A stretch of 64,000 nucleotides of DNA from Mytilus galloprovincialis. Taxonomy: Eukaryota > Mollusca > Bivalvia > Mytilida > Mytilidae. Shown here in pieces: positions 60,501-63,500 of the stretch. The DNA is taken from assembly GCF_965363235.1 (NCBI RefSeq), contig NC_134850.1:38808602-38872601 (forward strand), written 5' to 3'. The notes under the pieces were generated by a model, which saw nothing but the letters and a program-made list of their open reading frames with translations, was not told where the DNA came from and did not search any database. Position numbers and translations under genes: made by a program. Positions within the stretch are counted from its first letter, which is position 1, and the number at the start of each line of letters is the position of its first letter.

Positions 60501-63500
60501 CTAAAAGTATTCGGACGCCGGACGACGACGCAGACGCCAACGTGATAGCAATATACGACGAAAAATTTTTCAAATTTTGCGGTCGTATAAAAATGATAAT
60601 TGAAATGGGGAATGTGTCAAAGACACAATCCCGACTAAAGGGCAGAAACAGTCGAAGGTCACCAATTGGTCTTTGACACCCAGAAAATCTAAAACACATC
60701 GGTGGTCTTCCACTGGTCCCTAAACAATAATGTATACTAATATTACACCTTAAGAAAGAATTTCATTTTCTATTCTATGTCCTTTGTTATCAATTAATAT
60801 TTTTTTCAAATCAAGAGATGTTTAAACTAAGCACTATCTGTAACCACATACCCCATTCATAGTCAAAGAGTGATTTTGTCACATTTTCAGTATTGATTCC
60901 ATATGATATCTTGTAGTCACAAGGATCCAACACAAAGAATGGTTGGACTGTCAGTCCAAAGAAAGGGATATTGGCACAGCAATCAATTCCAGTGCAGGTT
61001 TCTGTAATGTGGCATGCTATTAGGTCTCCTAAATCAGGGCGGTTAAACATACTCAAGGGACATTCTGTATTAAATAAAGCATAAAGATTTATCTCAAGTT
61101 GCAAAACTACACCATATGAATAAAAAGAGATGGGTGGTGTACTCCAATAAGATAGCAACAATAACACAAATAGACATAAAAACATCAAGAACATAAAAAA
61201 TAAAGAAATATACATGTATTTATGAATAGTTTTGATGCAAATTTATTTTGTTTTGTTAAAACAGTTGTCTGTAGCTTATATCAACATTGATTTAATTCTG
61301 TCTATTTTTGGATGTGATTGTGGTTAGGCCAAAATAAATAAATAGTGTGTTTCCTATTTCACCCTGAAAAAAATTAGGTAGGGTAGGTAGGTAAAACATT
61401 TTATTTTATGAAAATTTTTTATTTTTTTCCATCGATGACAGCAGAAAAAGGTTCCAAATGAAATCATTTGATGAGCCCGCATGCTTCTTTGATAATAGTA
61501 CTAAAATCTACAGCTTTTTAAATTTTCTGTTTTCTGTCACACAGGGTATACATGTGGGAACAGATTCCTACCCCTTTTTTTAGTAGTAAAAACACTGAAA
61601 ATTGATCATAGATGCTAAGCAGCAATTTATTATAATTGTCGAGGGGTAGTACTCTTGCACCCTCTTTATTTAATGAACAAATGTGTTTTGATGTTTGACT
61701 TGTTGACAGAATTTAATCTTGAAGAGTGGGGTTCTGACAATATTGTTAAAATTTCAGGTTTTGAGAAAAGTGAAAATCTTTCTTATTAAATTTATGGAAA
61801 AAATGTAGATATTTTAATAGGACATGATTTTTTTTCCTTCTCTTTCTTCTTTTCCTTATAAACTGTTGTGGGACCAGCCTGAGAGAATTTAAAAGAATAA
61901 AAAGTAGACATGGTGCAGGGGCAGATTCATTTATAAATGAACATGAATCATACACCATGTCTCCCTACTGGAGAAAGCTTTCTATTTCTTTTTACACATT
62001 GTCTGCCCCCTTGTCTTAAATTTTTAGTATTTCCTGTCTATTTGTATTACTTTACTAACGTATTTGACGTTGACACTACTATTTCTTTGTTTTCTAGCAG
62101 TGTGCAGTTTATTTTTAAAAATCCTAGGATTTTTACCGAATCACTGTGGATTTTACTCTTAAATATTTTGCAACCATGTGATTACATTTTGCATATTTGA
62201 CAGCCAATATGCTGCACGGTTGATCAAAGCCATGCTTGTTTATTTAAAATCTAGGTTCTTGAAACGCTTGACTTATCTGTATTGGTCATTGCTATCAAAC
62301 GTTTTGAAGATCTGTAGTTTTCTAAACGAAGAGTCGAATCCGGAAAGAAAGAAAAACTCGGATTTTTGATATTTTTTTATTTTTGTCAATAAAATGTTTA
62401 GGGTCGGCGTCAGAAACGGAGGTAGGGTCGGGAAACCGGAAACACACTATTTATTTATTTTGGCCTTACTTCAAGGTACAATTTTCTGAAAGTTTTGGCT
62501 CAAGTTTTGTGCTTGCTTTTTTATATTAAGTATGTCCAATTAATAATGAAATTATTAAAAGTTCTTCCCAACAGGGAGTAGCTTACTCTGTACAACTGCT
62601 TCTCTTATATTAGGCCCTAGCCCCTGTCAAGACAGTTTTTGTTCTTCTGAGATAATTAAAGATGTTTGACATTGAAATTAAATTTGCTTTATTGTAGTTT
62701 GCTATACATTTGTTTGAATGAAAAACTCACGATTATTCCATCCCTGAACACTTGGTCTATAAGGGGCTCTTTCAACATCACACTTTGGACCACTAAAGAA
62801 ATCAGTGAGTTTTAGCTGTTCAAGGATAAAATTGACTGCAGCATCTTTTAAACCTTTTGTGAAATCAATGTCGACATCTTCTAACCATTTCTTAGGATTG
62901 AAATCTGTAATAATTAATAAATAAACTTCTTGATAACATCTACATATATGCATGGATGAGTAAATTATAGCATTAAAAGTTATAAGTTGTGCATTTATTT
63001 CTGAATATTGGTTAATGTTAATCATGATAATGGGTTAGAATAATTTCGTAATAAACGAAAATGAAATAATTCTGAGTGCAGCAAATCTATGATTGACTGT
63101 CTGAAATTGTGCAGATCCTGCATACACAATTGTCAGTGTTTTGCGACTATTTTTAAGATTATGCAGTAGCAGTTTTTTCTTTCAGTTGTATCAGAATGGA
63201 GATTACAGTATTGTATTTGAAGATTCGACGGAATAGTTTTTGTAAATATAATTCATACAGGAATAATGAAATATTATTTGGTTATTACAACTATAATCAA
63301 GGAACAATTGAAAAATGCATACTATTAAACCCAGTTATTCTAAATTATTCAAGCTTTTCTCATTTAGATTGCATTGATCTACCACAGCTATTGTTTTAGC
63401 AAATATACTCACAAGACACAATCAACAAAATTCATCAACTTCAGCTTACCTGGAATCAAACCTGTAAAATTTCTGGAACAAATTGGAATTTCATGCTGAT

